In this document: piece after piece, positions 62,527-64,000 of the stretch
Layout: each line of letters begins with the position of its first letter
Numbering within the stretch: position 1 is the stretch's first letter
NCBI GenBank assembly: GCA_020073485.1
Contig: JAIQFB010000009.1
Location: forward strand, 62,001-126,000
DNA length: 64,000 nucleotides
Source of the DNA: Terriglobia bacterium
GTDB lineage: Bacteria > Acidobacteriota > Terriglobia > Acidiferrales > UBA7541
Direction: 5' to 3'
Notes under the pieces: generated by a model
Told to the model about the DNA's origin: nothing
Databases searched by the model: none
Seen by the model: only the letters and a program-made list of their open reading frames with translations
Position numbers and translations under genes: made by a program

Positions 62527-64000
62527 TTATCGAGGCTGCGTGGCCACATCGAGCAGCGCCGGTTCTCCGCGCTTCACGACATCGAGTGCGCGGCGAATGG
62601 CCGGCCCCAAATCCTTTGGATCGGTAATGGGCCCGTCGCCGTACATGCCCATGCTCTCGGCGAGTTTGGCGTACGAAATATCGGGGCCGGTGATGGTCGT
62701 GCCCGTCCCACAATTCTGGACGCCGCGGCTGTGCCGGTCGGCCATGATCTGCACCTGCATGACTTCCTGATGATAGGCGCGGTTATTGTGCATGATGTGC
62801 AGCAAGGGGATTTTGTGATGCGCGGCGGTCCACAAGATTCCCGGCGCGTACATCAGGTCGCCGTCGCACTGAATGTTGACCGTGAGACGCCCATGTTTGC
62901 GATTAGCAAGCGCGGCGCCCGTGGCGGCGGGCGCGTTGTAGCCGATGCCGTAGCCGCCGGCGTTGCCGATGTACTGGTAATGCTTGTCGAAATTCCACAA
63001 ACGCTGCGGCCACTTGCTCACGAACGTGGTGGCGCCGACCAGCGACCAGTCTTCATTCTGGATTTGCGCCCACAATTCGGCCGAGAGGCGCGCCGTGCTG
63101 ATGGGGCTGGCGTCCCAGGCGAAAGCCGCCGCGTCCCTCGCGCTTTCCATAGCATTCTGGTGAACTTTGGCCAGGCGCGCGCCGCGATCCTGCGCCGCCC
63201 TTTTGCGGTCGTCATTGAGCAGCCGTTTCACGGCTTCGGTCAGCGAAGGCAGCGTCTCTTCGGCGTCGGCCGCGATGTCGATATCGACTTCCGGGAAGCG
63301 CTGGAAATCCTGGTAATTGCCTTTGATAAAAAGATTGTTGGAATTGATGGCGATAAGTTTTGCGCCTGGCTGGGTGATGGACGTCGAGGTGCGTTCCATT
63401 TGATCGCGGTAGAGGTGCAATGCGCCGTAGAAATCGGCCATTTCAAGGCCCAGGATGACGTCCGCATCCATGACGGCGGCGCGAGCGCGTTCGGACTGGT
63501 TGAGCGGGTGGCGCGAGGGAAAATTCATCCGCCCGCCCTGATCGACGACCGCGGCCTGCAAGGTCTCCGCCAGTTCCACCAGGCGCGCCAGGCCCTGCGG
63601 CGTGCGCGCGGCGCGATCCGCGAGGATCACGGGATTTTCCGCCGCCACCAGCAAGCGCGCCACTTCGGCAACCGCTCCGGAATCGCCTTGCGGCGGCGCG
63701 GCCAGCGTGAGCTTTGGAACGTGCGTCTTGTCGTCCGCAGGGATGGGATTTTCCTGCAGCTCGCCATCAGCCACCAGGACCACGGGCAAGGTGGGCGGCG
63801 TCATGGCGATTTTGTAGGCGCGTACGGCGGACTCGCCGAAGTGCGTGAGCGAAGCGGGGAGATCGTCCCACTTGGTGAAATCGCGGATCATGGCCGCCGC
63901 GTCCTGCACGCTGTGCGCCCATTCCACTCCGGGGACGCGCTTGGTGGCGTCCACGATATTTCCGAGAATCAGAAAAAGCGGAACGCGGTCGCAATAGGCG
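62527..64000 (-). CDS. Thiamine-diphosphate enzyme (acetolactate-synthase/benzoylformate-decarboxylase-like), 5' end outside window
   Basis: The frame is open to the right edge: codons before the GTG at 63954 read AYCDRVPLFLILGNI, a typical internal stretch of the N-terminal Pyr domain, so about the first 80-120 residues are missing. What remains: the end of the Pyr domain (VEWAHSVQDAAAMIRDF), the central TPP_enzyme_M domain (NPVILADRAARTPQGLARLVELAETLQAAVVDQGGRMNFP), and the PP domain with the ThDP/Mg motif starting CDGDLMYAPGILWTAAHHKIPLLHIMHNNRAYHQE. It lies 31 bases upstream of a cytochrome c gene. Which 2-keto acid it uses cannot be told. Confidence 0.9.
   Translation of the reverse strand, partial: AYCDRVPLFLILGNIVDATKRVPGVEWAHSVQDAAAMIRDFTKWDDLPASLTHFGESAVRAYKIAMTPPTLPVVLVADGELQENPIPADDKTHVPKLTLAAPPQGDSGAVAEVARLLVAAENPVILADRAARTPQGLARLVELAETLQAAVVDQGGRMNFPSRHPLNQSERARAAVMDADVILGLEMADFYGALHLYRDQMERTSTSITQPGAKLIAINSNNLFIKGNYQDFQRFPEVDIDIAADAEETLPSLTEAVKRLLNDDRKRAAQDRGARLAKVHQNAMESARDAAAFAWDASPISTARLSAELWAQIQNEDWSLVGATTFVSKWPQRLWNFDKHYQYIGNAGGYGIGYNAPAATGAALANRKHGRLTVNIQCDGDLMYAPGILWTAAHHKIPLLHIMHNNRAYHQEVMQVQIMADRHSRGVQNCGTGTTITGPDISYAKLAESMGMYGDGPITDPKDLGPAIRRALDVVKRGEPALLDVATQPR

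Overview
The window is GC-rich, densely coded bacterial chromosome and reads like Acidobacteriota. The best indicators are an Oar-like TonB-dependent receptor with an N-terminal carboxypeptidase-regulatory domain directly coupled to a VWFA-related (TIGR03436-type) protein, a BNR/YCF48-like repeat protein, several NtrC/NtrY-type two-component systems, secreted multiheme cytochromes, and many palindromic intergenic repeats. The genus cannot be told from the sequence. I see no transposase, integrase, phage gene, CRISPR array or rRNA. There is one tRNA-Gly-like gene.

Layout. 1-7.8 kb: the end of a beta-propeller repeat gene, a sigma-54 activator behind a strong -24/-12 promoter, then a tight run of a 38-aa membrane peptide, a large hybrid kinase and a kinase fragment without ATPase. 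7.9-10.1 kb (minus): an ABC-2 exporter pair and a small zinc-ribbon protein. 10.5-15.5 kb: an efflux operon (HlyD/MacA-like adaptor, TPR protein, MacB/FtsX-like permease, TolC) with no ATPase of its own. 15.9-18.7 kb: a secreted VOC protein, small proteins, a polysaccharide deacetylase and the tRNA. 19-25 kb: TonB receptor and VWA protein. 25.4-32.5 kb: a HEAT-repeat protein, then a minus-strand run in which an unknown exported protein, an orphan family-5 solute-binding protein, an NtrY-like kinase and an NtrC-like regulator all overlap. 32.9-36.1 kb: a small membrane protein with an SPFH protein, then a site-2-protease-like M50/CBS protein.

36.3-48.2 kb is the most striking region. It holds a five-heme cytochrome, a tandem cyclic-nucleotide-binding/four-cluster ferredoxin fusion, a His-rich membrane protein of b-cytochrome type, a membrane-anchored decaheme cytochrome, a 1273-aa decaheme/LVIVD beta-propeller fusion and an outer-membrane barrel protein. 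Together they look like a trans-envelope electron conduit whose ferredoxin entry point may be gated by a cyclic nucleotide. I infer this role from domain content and order.

48.4-64 kb is mostly housekeeping and accessory metabolism: haloacid dehalogenase, a GlcG/HbpS-like lipoprotein, soluble transhydrogenase, acetyl-CoA synthetase, a SnoaL/DUF4440 lipoprotein, MoaA, a large alpha/beta hydrolase, a TMEM175-type channel, a radical SAM/SPASM protein, a PepSY membrane protein, a monoheme cytochrome c and a partial ThDP enzyme that runs off the right edge.

Intergenic spaces repeatedly carry palindromic elements from several families (GGACAGGC..GCCTGTCC, GCGCGGTTT..AAACCGCGC, GTCATTCCGAG, CCCGGGGC..GCCCCGGG). 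Many sit between convergent genes, where they probably act as terminators.
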